DNA of 12,562 bases, from contig CAJOOX010000064.1 in assembly GCA_905236195.1 (NCBI GenBank), forward strand, positions 1 through 12,562, in the 5' to 3' direction. The position numbers and the translations under genes were made by a program. The DNA comes from an uncultured Bacteroidales bacterium. GTDB taxonomy: Bacteria; Bacteroidota; Bacteroidia; Bacteroidales; UBA3663. Each line of letters begins with the position of its first letter. Within the stretch, counting starts at the first letter, position 1. The notes below the pieces were generated by a model that saw nothing but the letters and a program-made list of their open reading frames with translations, had not been told where the DNA came from and searched no databases. This document shows, piece by piece, positions 1-5,671 of the stretch.

Positions 1-118
1 ACTAAGTTCCGTAGTATGGTTAATTCTTTTCTCGGTATTTTGTCACACTACAGGTCATACAAAATTCGCAAACATTTATTGTCTAAGCTTTCCGTCTCAT
101 ACAACTTCGGTTATTATC

Positions 119-153
119 AGAAGGGAGTGACGAAGTACATTCTTTACCCTTCT
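119..153 (+). terminator. Possible plus-strand hairpin terminator
   Basis: AGAAGGG (119-125) and CCCTTCT (147-153) form a perfect 7-base inverted repeat. On the plus strand the right arm runs straight into a T-rich stretch (TTTT, 154-157), as in an intrinsic terminator. The loop is long (21 bases), which weakens the call, although GAA/TTC inside it could extend the pairing. No plus-strand gene is visible to the left, so any transcript would have to enter from outside the window. On the minus strand the same hairpin has no T tract after it. Confidence 0.3.
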
Positions 154-175
154 TTTTCAATTACCCGTATGCCAC

Positions 176-207
176 TTTGTCCGAGAAACTGATTTTTGTC
201 CGAGAAA
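176..207. repeat. 13-base direct repeat TTTGTCCGAGAAA, two copies
   Basis: TTTGTCCGAGAAA occurs at 176-188 and again at 195-207, with a 19-base period, about 20 bases beyond the stop codon of the AAA_14/DUF4143 gene. The exact match over 13 bases in a short AT-rich region is unlikely to be chance. Two half-sites about two helical turns apart would suit a DNA-binding protein, and a trace of a mobile-element boundary is another option. No function is recognised. Confidence 0.55.
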
Positions 208-226
208 TTTAATTCAGAAATAGGAA

Positions 227-1492
227 TTATGGCTTCAAAAGGTTGATGGGAGCAACGAATACACCGTCTTCTCTTTTATACGCACCACCTACGGCGGTCA
301 GCACCAAGAGGAAAGACGGAGCATTTACATCGCTCTTATCCGCTATCTTTTTTTGAAGTTTTTTCAGCGAGGCAGCTCCATCTTCGATGAGTTTGTCACC
401 ACCCAATTTGATTTCCACACCACCCCAGCGGCCGTCTTCCAGGTGAATCACCGCATCGCATTCAAGGCCTGCGTTATCCCGATAATGACGCACTGAACCT
501 CCAAGACTGTTGGCATAAACTCTTAAATCGCGCACAGCAAAGTCTTCGAAGAACAGTCCGAAACTTTCGAGGTCATTCGTTAGGTCGCGAGGGCTGATGC
601 CCAAACTACGGCAAGCTATTGAAGTATCCGTAAAATGCCGTGTCGGGGTGCTCCTGATACTTGTCTTGGATCGGATGTTCGGACTCCATGCCTCCATGTC
701 TTCAATAATAAACAAGTCTTTCAGAGCTTCCGTATAATCCTCGTATGTCTTCACGTCCATTGTGCGCTCATTGCTCTGCCGTATGTCAGAAATAATAGTG
801 GAAACAGCTGCCTCAGACGAAATATTTCTTGCGTAGCTGCGTAATATCATCCTCAGCACTTCCGGTCTTTTATTTCTGAAACGCTCATTTTCATTGTCTT
901 CAAATACAAAAAGGCCGTTATAATAATTTTTGGTAATTTCCAATGCGATTTCTCTTGGAGCCAGGACTGCAATAGGCCATCCTCCTCTGCATATGAGGAA
1001 AGCTACATCGTCAAGCGTGAAATCCGAATTCGGTTCCCACGGAAAATTACTGCCTCCATCGAACAAATCAATCAGCGAGACCGTCCCTTTAGATTCCCCT
1101 GATTCCCATAGTGTCATGGGACGCATCAGCAGTGGGGCTATTCTTCCGGCTCCGCTATGGTGCACTTCGGTTTTATCCGCAGGAGTACTGCTGCCAGTGA
1201 GAATGTATTTGCCAAACTCGTATTCGAAGTCCAGGTCATCTTTCACCTGGTTCCAAATGTCGGGTGCTTTTTGCCACTCGTCTATCAATCTGGGTTTTTC
1301 GCCGGCAAGGATGCCTTTGGCATCCATCCGGGCCATGGTGATAGACTGCTTTGTATTCAGTTTAACAAAACTTTTCTGAAATAACATACACGTAGTGGTT
1401 TTCCCACAGAATTTGGGTCCTGCCACAAGTACTGCACCCGAGGTCTTTAACATCAGCGCAATTCGATCCTCTATAAGTCTTCTGTAGTACAT
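227..1492 (-). CDS. AAA_14 / DUF4143 family predicted ATPase
   Basis: This is a predicted P-loop ATPase of the AAA_14 + DUF4143 type, common in Bacteroidetes and archaea and of unknown physiological role. Visible motifs are a Walker A loop, GPKFCGKTT (residues 25-33), a Walker B-like LIDEWQ (69-74), a sensor-type YILTGSST (96-103) and the conserved GRIAPLLMRPMTL block (116-127). The C-terminal half fits DUF4143 and ends in a PD-(D/E)xK-like arrangement, E344-x-D346 followed by EIK at 360-362, the fold usually seen there. At 421 residues it has normal family length and looks intact. The start at 1492 lies just downstream of a good -7 box (1513-1520). It is a separate transcription unit. Hand counts of a few 60-base stretches gave about 37-42% G+C here against about 57% in the peptidase gene, so recent acquisition is plausible. 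The nuclease activity is inferred only. Confidence 0.85.
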   Translation of the reverse strand: MYYRRLIEDRIALMLKTSGAVLVAGPKFCGKTTTCMLFQKSFVKLNTKQSITMARMDAKGILAGEKPRLIDEWQKAPDIWNQVKDDLDFEYEFGKYILTGSSTPADKTEVHHSGAGRIAPLLMRPMTLWESGESKGTVSLIDLFDGGSNFPWEPNSDFTLDDVAFLICRGGWPIAVLAPREIALEITKNYYNGLFVFEDNENERFRNKRPEVLRMILRSYARNISSEAAVSTIISDIRQSNERTMDVKTYEDYTEALKDLFIIEDMEAWSPNIRSKTSIRSTPTRHFTDTSIACRSLGISPRDLTNDLESFGLFFEDFAVRDLRVYANSLGGSVRHYRDNAGLECDAVIHLEDGRWGGVEIKLGGDKLIEDGAASLKKLQKKIADKSDVNAPSFLLVLTAVGGAYKREDGVFVAPINLLKP

Positions 1493-1512
1493 ACTTTTTG
1501 CAATTTCTGATG

Positions 1513-1543
1513 CAAAGATATGAAAATTCCCAAGATTTTCAAT
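1513..1543 (-). promoter_or_regulatory. Bacteroidetes-type promoter of the AAA_14/DUF4143 gene
   Basis: On the minus strand TATCTTTG (1520-1513) matches the Bacteroidetes -7 consensus TAnnTTTG exactly. Nineteen bases upstream lies ATTG (1543-1540), one base off the -33 TTTG. Transcription would begin only 10-20 bases before the ATG at 1492, giving a very short leader. The spacer between the two boxes is filled by one copy of the tandem palindromic repeat, so a bound protein would block RNA polymerase. Confidence 0.6.
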
Positions 1544-1566
1544 GAAAAATTCCCAAGATTTTCAAT
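1523..1566. repeat. Tandem 21-base repeat with palindromic arms (candidate operator)
   Basis: A 21-base sequence occurs at 1523-1543 and is repeated exactly at 1546-1566 (period 23). Each copy carries GAAAAT and ATTTTC as inverted arms around a 7-base centre, TCCCAAG. The proximal copy sits between the -33 and -7 boxes of the downstream promoter and the distal copy lies immediately upstream. This layout is typical of a repressor operator with two dimer sites. No regulator gene is visible in the window, so the protein itself may be autoregulatory, which is inference. Confidence 0.6.
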
Positions 1567-1629
1567 TTCTGTCCTCAGAAGGTGTCTTTTTGCTAATCAT
1601 ATATTGCATTTTGGAATATTTGATTGATT

Positions 1630-2136
1630 CTATTTCAGGATTGGACCATTTGCCTTCTCGTCGGTGGTCCATTCTTTATATGGGTGGGCGGCCAGGGCAT
1701 TGTTGTTGTAGCCGTGGTTGCCAGTCACCTCGCGCTCAATCCAGTCGGGCAGGTCGAAGAGTGTCTCCTCTGAAGGCACTTCCATCTCGGCCAGGATCAG
1801 GCCCTGGTTATCTCCAAGGAACTCGTCCACTTCCCAGACCAAACCCGGCTGAGACGTGGGAATGCGATAGCGTATTTTCTCAATCTGGCGGGGTTCGCAG
1901 AGCAGCTGGAGCATCTGGCGTGCGTCGTCGAGAGGGATTTCATATTCAAATTCGTTGCGCGAGAAACCCACCACGCGGTCCTTGAGCGTGAGGTAGCCTT
2001 TGTCGCCGGCAATGCGGACGCGTACGGTCATGCCATTGCGTGTGGGGATGTAGCCCTGGTGGTAGAGTTTGCCGGCACCAAGACGTGAGTAATCCATGCT
2101 TTTAGCAATGAACTTACGTTCGATTTCTTTACCCAT
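1630..2136 (-). CDS. CYTH-domain protein (triphosphate tunnel enzyme family)
   Basis: The 168-residue protein is a single CYTH domain, the family of inorganic triphosphatases, thiamine triphosphatases and class IV adenylate cyclases, which bind triphosphates in a beta-barrel tunnel with divalent metal. The hallmark EIERKF is at residues 4-9. Other tunnel-type charged residues follow in the expected alternating order: R39 and R41, K52 in LTLKDR, E62/E64/E66 in EFEYEI, R89 and R91, E102 and D104 in WEVDEF, and E117/E119 in LAEMEV. The full residue set suggests an active enzyme. By analogy with short bacterial members, tripolyphosphatase activity is more likely than cyclase, but the sequence does not decide. 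It is the last gene of the series that starts at the antiporter, 61 bases behind the DUF4435 gene, and the gap contains short AT-rich repeats. Confidence 0.88.
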   Translation of the reverse strand: MGKEIERKFIAKSMDYSRLGAGKLYHQGYIPTRNGMTVRVRIAGDKGYLTLKDRVVGFSRNEFEYEIPLDDARQMLQLLCEPRQIEKIRYRIPTSQPGLVWEVDEFLGDNQGLILAEMEVPSEETLFDLPDWIEREVTGNHGYNNNALAAHPYKEWTTDEKANGPILK

Positions 2137-2148
2137 ATCGGATTTGTT

Positions 2149-2200
2149 AGTTTAGAGTTTAGTGTTAAGAGTTTAGAGACAGTTCGAAGTTTAGAGTTTA
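2149..2200. repeat. Four AGTTTAG repeats between the DUF4435 and CYTH genes
   Basis: AGTTTAG appears at 2149-2155, 2156-2162, 2170-2176 and 2188-2194, mostly followed by AG, filling nearly the whole gap between the two genes. The last copy runs directly into the stop codon of the DUF4435 gene (2198-2200). On the minus strand the unit reads CTAAACT. It has the look of a low-complexity intergenic repeat that expands and contracts by slippage. No promoter consensus was seen inside it. Confidence 0.6.
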
Positions 2201-3190
2201 TGTAGTTTCTGTATTCTGTTCGGGGGAGGGTTCAGGTTCCCGGATCCCGAGAATCTGATGAATATCCTCGATAATCCAGTCAATCTCGGGATAATTGCCG
2301 AAGCATAGCTGGCGCAGGAGGTGCGACTCGAATGACTTGTCGGACACCCCGCGTGCGGTTTTGTAGCGTTTGGATTTACGGACACGCCGTTGCATCTGTT
2401 CGCCCATGAGGACGACACAGTCGTAAAGCTGATGGCCGCGCACAAAGAGGAAGGCGTTGTCGCGGGTGATGTGCAGCCTTTCCAAGTAATCCTTTTCGGC
2501 CGAAAGGTCGGTATTGGGAAATTTACGGTCGAAGTGCTTGCAGAGTTTTTTACAACGTTCCTCGAGCAGGTCAAGCGTAGCATCGCCGTTGCGTTCGAGG
2601 AAGCGTCCGTTGACAGGCAGCGCCAGCTGGCGGTGGAAGAGATTGCGTGAGAAGAGCTCGGGGGCCGTACGGTCCATGTGGGACAGCCACAGGAAAACGG
2701 GCCAGACGGCATGGGAATAGCGGCTGATGAAATCCTCGAAATCGAAATAACGTTTCCCTTGCCCCGTGGCTTCCAGCAGAGCCCGCTGGAGATTTGCAGG
2801 CCAGCAGAAATGATTCTCGAAAGAATAGGAGTAGGTCTGCAGGATGAAGTGGGCAGCATCGATGTCAGGTTCCGCCTGGATGCGGCGGTAGTCTGAATCG
2901 ATGGCAATCCAGAAATGTTCGTCGAGGAACGGTTTGTAGTTCATGGCTTGCGAACAGCCTGCCGTCATATTGCCGTTGACAGACCTGGACGCAGCAATGA
3001 AACGGAAACGGAAGCCGGGACAGGCCCGGTGGAGAATCTTGCCCCAGAAGACCTCGTCGTTTTTGTTTTCGATATGAATCATTGCCTGCACGCCATAGAG
3101 CCGGCACTCCGCCTTGTAGCGTTTGGCTGCAAGTTCGAAGAAACGGTGTTTCTCCTCGTCGGTTTTGTAGGGGCGTGGGGAAAGGTTCAT
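2198..3190 (-). CDS. DUF4435 TOPRIM-like protein, partner of the adjacent AAA ATPase
   Basis: The 330-residue protein fits DUF4435, a TOPRIM-related domain found in nuclease partners of ABC-type ATPases, including AriB of the PARIS phage-defence system. Visible signs are an acidic first motif, IENKNDEVFW (residues 40-49, E41 the likely catalytic glutamate, with D45/E46), and the DxD motif IAIDSDYR (95-102, D98/D100). These are followed by the family's Y-S-F-E-N segment (122-126) before a helical C-terminal region. All the acidic residues expected for metal binding are present, so it may be an active nuclease. It follows the ATPase gene by 29 bases, the same order as ATPase then TOPRIM in PARIS. 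The tail past about residue 315 is rich in P, E and T and probably disordered. Activity and target are inference; a non-defence role is equally open given its housekeeping surroundings. Confidence 0.75.
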   Translation of the reverse strand: MNLSPRPYKTDEEKHRFFELAAKRYKAECRLYGVQAMIHIENKNDEVFWGKILHRACPGFRFRFIAASRSVNGNMTAGCSQAMNYKPFLDEHFWIAIDSDYRRIQAEPDIDAAHFILQTYSYSFENHFCWPANLQRALLEATGQGKRYFDFEDFISRYSHAVWPVFLWLSHMDRTAPELFSRNLFHRQLALPVNGRFLERNGDATLDLLEERCKKLCKHFDRKFPNTDLSAEKDYLERLHITRDNAFLFVRGHQLYDCVVLMGEQMQRRVRKSKRYKTARGVSDKSFESHLLRQLCFGNYPEIDWIIEDIHQILGIREPEPSPEQNTETT

Positions 3191-3219
3191 AATCAGACAA
3201 TAATGGGGGAGGGAAGGGT

Positions 3220-4095
3220 TTACTCAGATGCTACCTGTTCCACAATATCGGAAATGAAGACCAGATTGTCGCTCCACCCGTCGGCAAAGATGTTGGGGGA
3301 GTGGGTCGTCAGGATAATCTGGCAGTTGGGATTCAGATTGCGGAAAAGGCTCAGCAGTTTGTCCTGCCATTCGATGTGGAGCGAAATCTCAGGTTCGTCA
3401 AGCAGGAGCACCGCAGGTTTGTTCTCCATCAGGAAGAGGGTGAAGAGCAGTACCAGAATCTGTTTCTCACCGGCCGAAAGACGTTCGATGGGGATGATGT
3501 CATTACCTCCGTTGCGTTTGTTTTTGGGGTTGGGCTTGAGGAAGACGATGCGCTGTTTGTCATCGATGGAAATTTTCTTGCCCGTACCCTCGAACAGACC
3601 GTCAATCATTTCGAAAAGCGCATTGATGCGCTGTTGTTTCTGGACGGCTGTCGAGAGGTCTTTGAGCATGCCCAGGCGGTAGTCCGAGAAGGAATAGACA
3701 TCGTCGGACCGCTGATAGAGGACGGCATCGAGCGTGAGGCCGAGTTGTGAGAGCGTACTTTTCTTGGAGGCCGGCACGTCGAAAGTATTGACATATTGGA
3801 AACTGGACTGTCCGGGGAACCCACCGAACGCAGGTTTCTGGGAGACGGTCTTGCCGTCAAAATCCATCACACCGGCCGTGGTCAGGATATGGGCTGTGAT
3901 TTTGAAGGAACGCAGTTCTTTCTCGTTCTTCTGGAGCACATTGCGCAGGATGTTCAGAATGGTGGATTTACCAAATCCGTTCTGCCCGACTACGATGTTG
4001 AAGTCAGGCCGGACATTGTTCCAAATGACGTTTGTATCACCCCACATGCCGTGGATTTCGATGTCTGTGATACGGACAGAATTGTTAGTTTCCAT
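3220..4095 (-). CDS. ABC-type AAA ATPase (AAA_15/AAA_21, OLD/RecF-like)
   Basis: This 291-residue soluble ATPase has the layout of the SMC/RecF/OLD class. The Walker A loop is GQNGFGKST (37-45), the ABC signature LSAGEKQ (206-212), Walker B AVLLLDEPE (228-236) with the catalytic glutamate E234, and an H-loop histidine at H265 in TTHSPNIF. The segment between about 50 and 200 is too short for long coiled coils, so this is a compact clamp-type ATPase rather than an SMC. There is no transmembrane segment and no ABC transporter partner. It begins 12 bases after the stop of the folate cyclo-ligase gene, so co-transcription is almost certain, and is followed after 29 bases by the DUF4435 gene. ATPases of this type hold or control a TOPRIM effector in PARIS and OLD systems; that role here is inferred from the pairing. 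It seems shorter than the AriA proteins I recall, so it may belong to a different branch. Confidence 0.85.
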   Translation of the reverse strand: METNNSVRITDIEIHGMWGDTNVIWNNVRPDFNIVVGQNGFGKSTILNILRNVLQKNEKELRSFKITAHILTTAGVMDFDGKTVSQKPAFGGFPGQSSFQYVNTFDVPASKKSTLSQLGLTLDAVLYQRSDDVYSFSDYRLGMLKDLSTAVQKQQRINALFEMIDGLFEGTGKKISIDDKQRIVFLKPNPKNKRNGGNDIIPIERLSAGEKQILVLLFTLFLMENKPAVLLLDEPEISLHIEWQDKLLSLFRNLNPNCQIILTTHSPNIFADGWSDNLVFISDIVEQVASE

Positions 4096-4107
4096 AAAGC
4101 GAAGTTG

Positions 4108-4641
4108 TTAAAAGATTACCCCGTCAAGTTTTTTGTCCCAGGGGTCAAGGGGCAGGTCTTCAACCACCTGACAGAAGAAACAGATGCCATAGGACGGGCA
4201 GGAGAGACGGGGGAGCAGTCTGTCGTAGTAGCCTCTTCCGCGTCCCATACGATAGCCTTTCCGGGTAAAGGCCCGGCCCGGAATCAACGCAAAATCAATC
4301 ATTGCGGGAGAGAGAACCTCCTCGGCTTGGGCAGTAGGCTCCAGAATGCCATAGCGAGAACGGGCCAGATGTTGCGGCTCGTAGTAACGTAGCCGCAGTT
4401 CTTCGCCTACTACGACGGGCAGTACCACCCGTTTGCCGGCATCCACCGCAATCTTGAGCAGCGGATCCGTTTCCACCTCATCGGGCAAGGCCAGATAGAG
4501 GAGTACGGTCTTGGCATCCTTCCACAGGGGCATCCGGCTCACACGCAGGCACAGGCGGAGAGAGATAGAGAGTTTCTCCGTCGTTGTAAGGGCATCGATG
4601 TGCGCCTTGATTTCTCTGCGAAGGGCCTGTTTGTCCATCAT
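4108..4641 (-). CDS. fau: 5-formyltetrahydrofolate cyclo-ligase (5,10-methenyl-THF synthetase)
   Basis: The enzyme converts 5-formyltetrahydrofolate to 5,10-methenyltetrahydrofolate with ATP in the cytoplasm, returning the storage form of folate to one-carbon metabolism. At 177 residues it is the usual length. Family signs are the N-terminal KQALRREIK helix (4-12), the LYLALPDEVETDPLL block (48-62), LIPGRAFTRKGYRMG (119-133) and the substrate/ATP-binding GRGRGYYDRLLPRL (133-146). The gene starts ATGATG, and the first ATG (4641-4639) overlaps the stop of the antiporter gene as ATGA, a classic arrangement for translational coupling. The second ATG is an equally possible start. The C-terminus (KKLDGVIF) is complete for the family. 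The call is secure; only the choice between the two adjacent start codons is uncertain. Confidence 0.95.
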   Translation of the reverse strand: MMDKQALRREIKAHIDALTTTEKLSISLRLCLRVSRMPLWKDAKTVLLYLALPDEVETDPLLKIAVDAGKRVVLPVVVGEELRLRYYEPQHLARSRYGILEPTAQAEEVLSPAMIDFALIPGRAFTRKGYRMGRGRGYYDRLLPRLSCPSYGICFFCQVVEDLPLDPWDKKLDGVIF

Positions 4642-5603
4642 CTCAGAATGGCAATTGAATTGGGAAAAAGCGTAACGACAATATAAAGAATATAGAAGCC
4701 GGTGAGTGCGATGCCTTCCAGCCGGGTGAGCCGGAACCCTGTGCGCAGGAAGAGCCAGATTGCCGAAGTAACAATCATCATCCAGACATAATCCGTAAAG
4801 AAGCCGTCCATGGTGCCGGTAATGGGCGAGACGGTGGCCGTGATGCCCAGGACAGCGAGGATGTTGAAGATATTGGAACCTATCACATTGCCGATGGCCA
4901 TATCTGTTTCGCCCTTGCGGGCTGCCATGACCGAGGCAAAAAGTTCGGGCAGGGAAGTGCCGATAGCCACAATGGTGAGACCGATGACGCGTTCGCTGAC
5001 ACCCATGCGGCGTGCAATGCCGGAGGCTCCGTCCACAATGAAATCGGCGCCGTAGGCAAGTGCTGCCAACGAAAGGATGATCACGAGAAAGGCCAGCCAG
5101 AGATTCATGGGCTTGCCGGATTTCGCCTCGGGCTCAGGTTCTGTCTCAAACGGATGGTTCTTGCTGTATTTAATCTGACCTGCGACAAATCCCACCAGCA
5201 ACAGGTCCGCAACAATGCCTTCCCACCGCCAGATGGTGCCGGGAACGGCAGCCACGATGAGCAACGCCGAACATATCAGAAGGAAGGGAACGTCCACGGT
5301 GAGGGTATTGATTTTGACCGGAACGGGGCGGATGAGGGCAGTGATGCCCAGAATCAGGGCGATGTTGGCGATGTTGGAACCCAGAACGTTTCCCAAGGCG
5401 ATGCCGCTGCTGCCCTGAAGCATCGAGGTGGTGGATACCAACAGTTCGGGCGCAGACGTGCCGAAGGCCACGATGGTGAGACCGATGACGGCGTGTGAGA
5501 GTTTGGCCCGCTCGGCTACTGCCACAGAGCCGGTGACCAGATAATCGCCGCCTGCAATAAGCAGGGCCAGGCCAATGACGATGAGAAAGATATCTGTCAG
5601 CAT
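4638..5603 (-). CDS. Calcium/sodium antiporter (CaCA family, YrbG-like)
   Basis: This inner-membrane cation exchanger of 321 residues has two inverted Na_Ca_ex halves and about ten hydrophobic segments. The alpha-1 repeat contains GLTIVAFGTSAPELLVS (41-57) and GNVLGSNIAN (71-80). The alpha-2 repeat has the matching GLTIVAIGTSLPELFAS (208-224) and GNVIGSNIFNI (238-248). The paired GTS-PEL and GSN motifs carry the ion-coordinating glutamates and asparagines. A charged cytoplasmic loop rich in glutamate and proline (about 145-168) separates the halves, as in bacterial relatives. It heads the tight cluster with the folate, ATPase, DUF4435 and CYTH genes, which lie on the same strand. The start at 5603 is 68 bases past the peptidase stop. 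A weak TTTG (about -33) is present upstream but no good -7 box, so read-through from upstream is possible. Confidence 0.93.
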   Translation of the reverse strand: MLTDIFLIVIGLALLIAGGDYLVTGSVAVAERAKLSHAVIGLTIVAFGTSAPELLVSTTSMLQGSSGIALGNVLGSNIANIALILGITALIRPVPVKINTLTVDVPFLLICSALLIVAAVPGTIWRWEGIVADLLLVGFVAGQIKYSKNHPFETEPEPEAKSGKPMNLWLAFLVIILSLAALAYGADFIVDGASGIARRMGVSERVIGLTIVAIGTSLPELFASVMAARKGETDMAIGNVIGSNIFNILAVLGITATVSPITGTMDGFFTDYVWMMIVTSAIWLFLRTGFRLTRLEGIALTGFYILYIVVTLFPNSIAILR

Positions 5604-5642
5604 ATCTTAGGATTATTAAATATGGGATTCACTCTACAAACT

Positions 5643-5660
5643 CCCTCCTTTCAAGGAGGG
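5643..5660 (-). terminator. Perfect hairpin CCCTCCTT/AAGGAGGG after the peptidase gene
   Basis: CCCTCCTT (5643-5650) and AAGGAGGG (5653-5660) are perfectly complementary with only TC between them; opening the innermost pair gives a 7-base stem and a 4-base loop. It lies 11 bases after the stop of the M3 peptidase gene and about 40 bases before the antiporter start. On the minus strand it is followed by AGTTTG rather than a true T tract, so it may be a weak terminator, an attenuator or an mRNA-stabilising hairpin. G/C-rich palindromes of this look are frequent between genes in Bacteroidetes; that comparison is from memory. Confidence 0.5.
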
Positions 5661-5671
5661 CTATGTTGGAT

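Larger units (their letters stand above)
1..226. other. Non-coding left flank downstream of the AAA_14/DUF4143 gene
   Basis: No open reading frame with recognisable coding character was found here on either strand, and the stretch is AT-rich. It holds a 13-base direct repeat close to the stop of the neighbouring gene (176-207) and a long-looped inverted repeat (119-153), both listed separately. An 8-base TTTCTCGG at 28-35 is the inverse complement of the CCGAGAAA found in both copies of the direct repeat. No CAAANNTA, which would be a minus-strand -7 box in this phylum, was seen. The stretch is most likely a 3' untranslated and intergenic region whose other flanking gene lies outside the window. 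Confidence 0.5.

Noticed and set aside
176..207. A minimal CRISPR-like array from the TTTGTCCGAGAAA repeats
   Set aside because: The repeats are 13 bases with a 6-base gap and only two copies, and no cas gene is present.
1542..1985. Plus-strand frame of 147 residues across the CYTH 3' end and the intergenic region
   Set aside because: Its first part is only promoter repeat sequence and the rest is antisense to CYTH; composition (R, S, P, G) is typical of a shadow frame.
2915..3750. Overlapping plus-strand open frames opposite the ATPase and DUF4435 genes
   Set aside because: They overlap two minus-strand genes with clear catalytic motifs and carry no motif of their own; a divergent antitoxin-like gene is not supported.
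2198..4095. A firm call of a canonical PARIS system
   Set aside because: Domain types and order agree, but the ATPase is short, the location is a housekeeping operon and no alignment to AriA/AriB could be run, so it is reported only as a resemblance.
4638..4641. Overlap of the antiporter and fau genes as a sign of a wrong start
   Set aside because: ATGA overlaps are ordinary in tight operons and both protein ends match their families.
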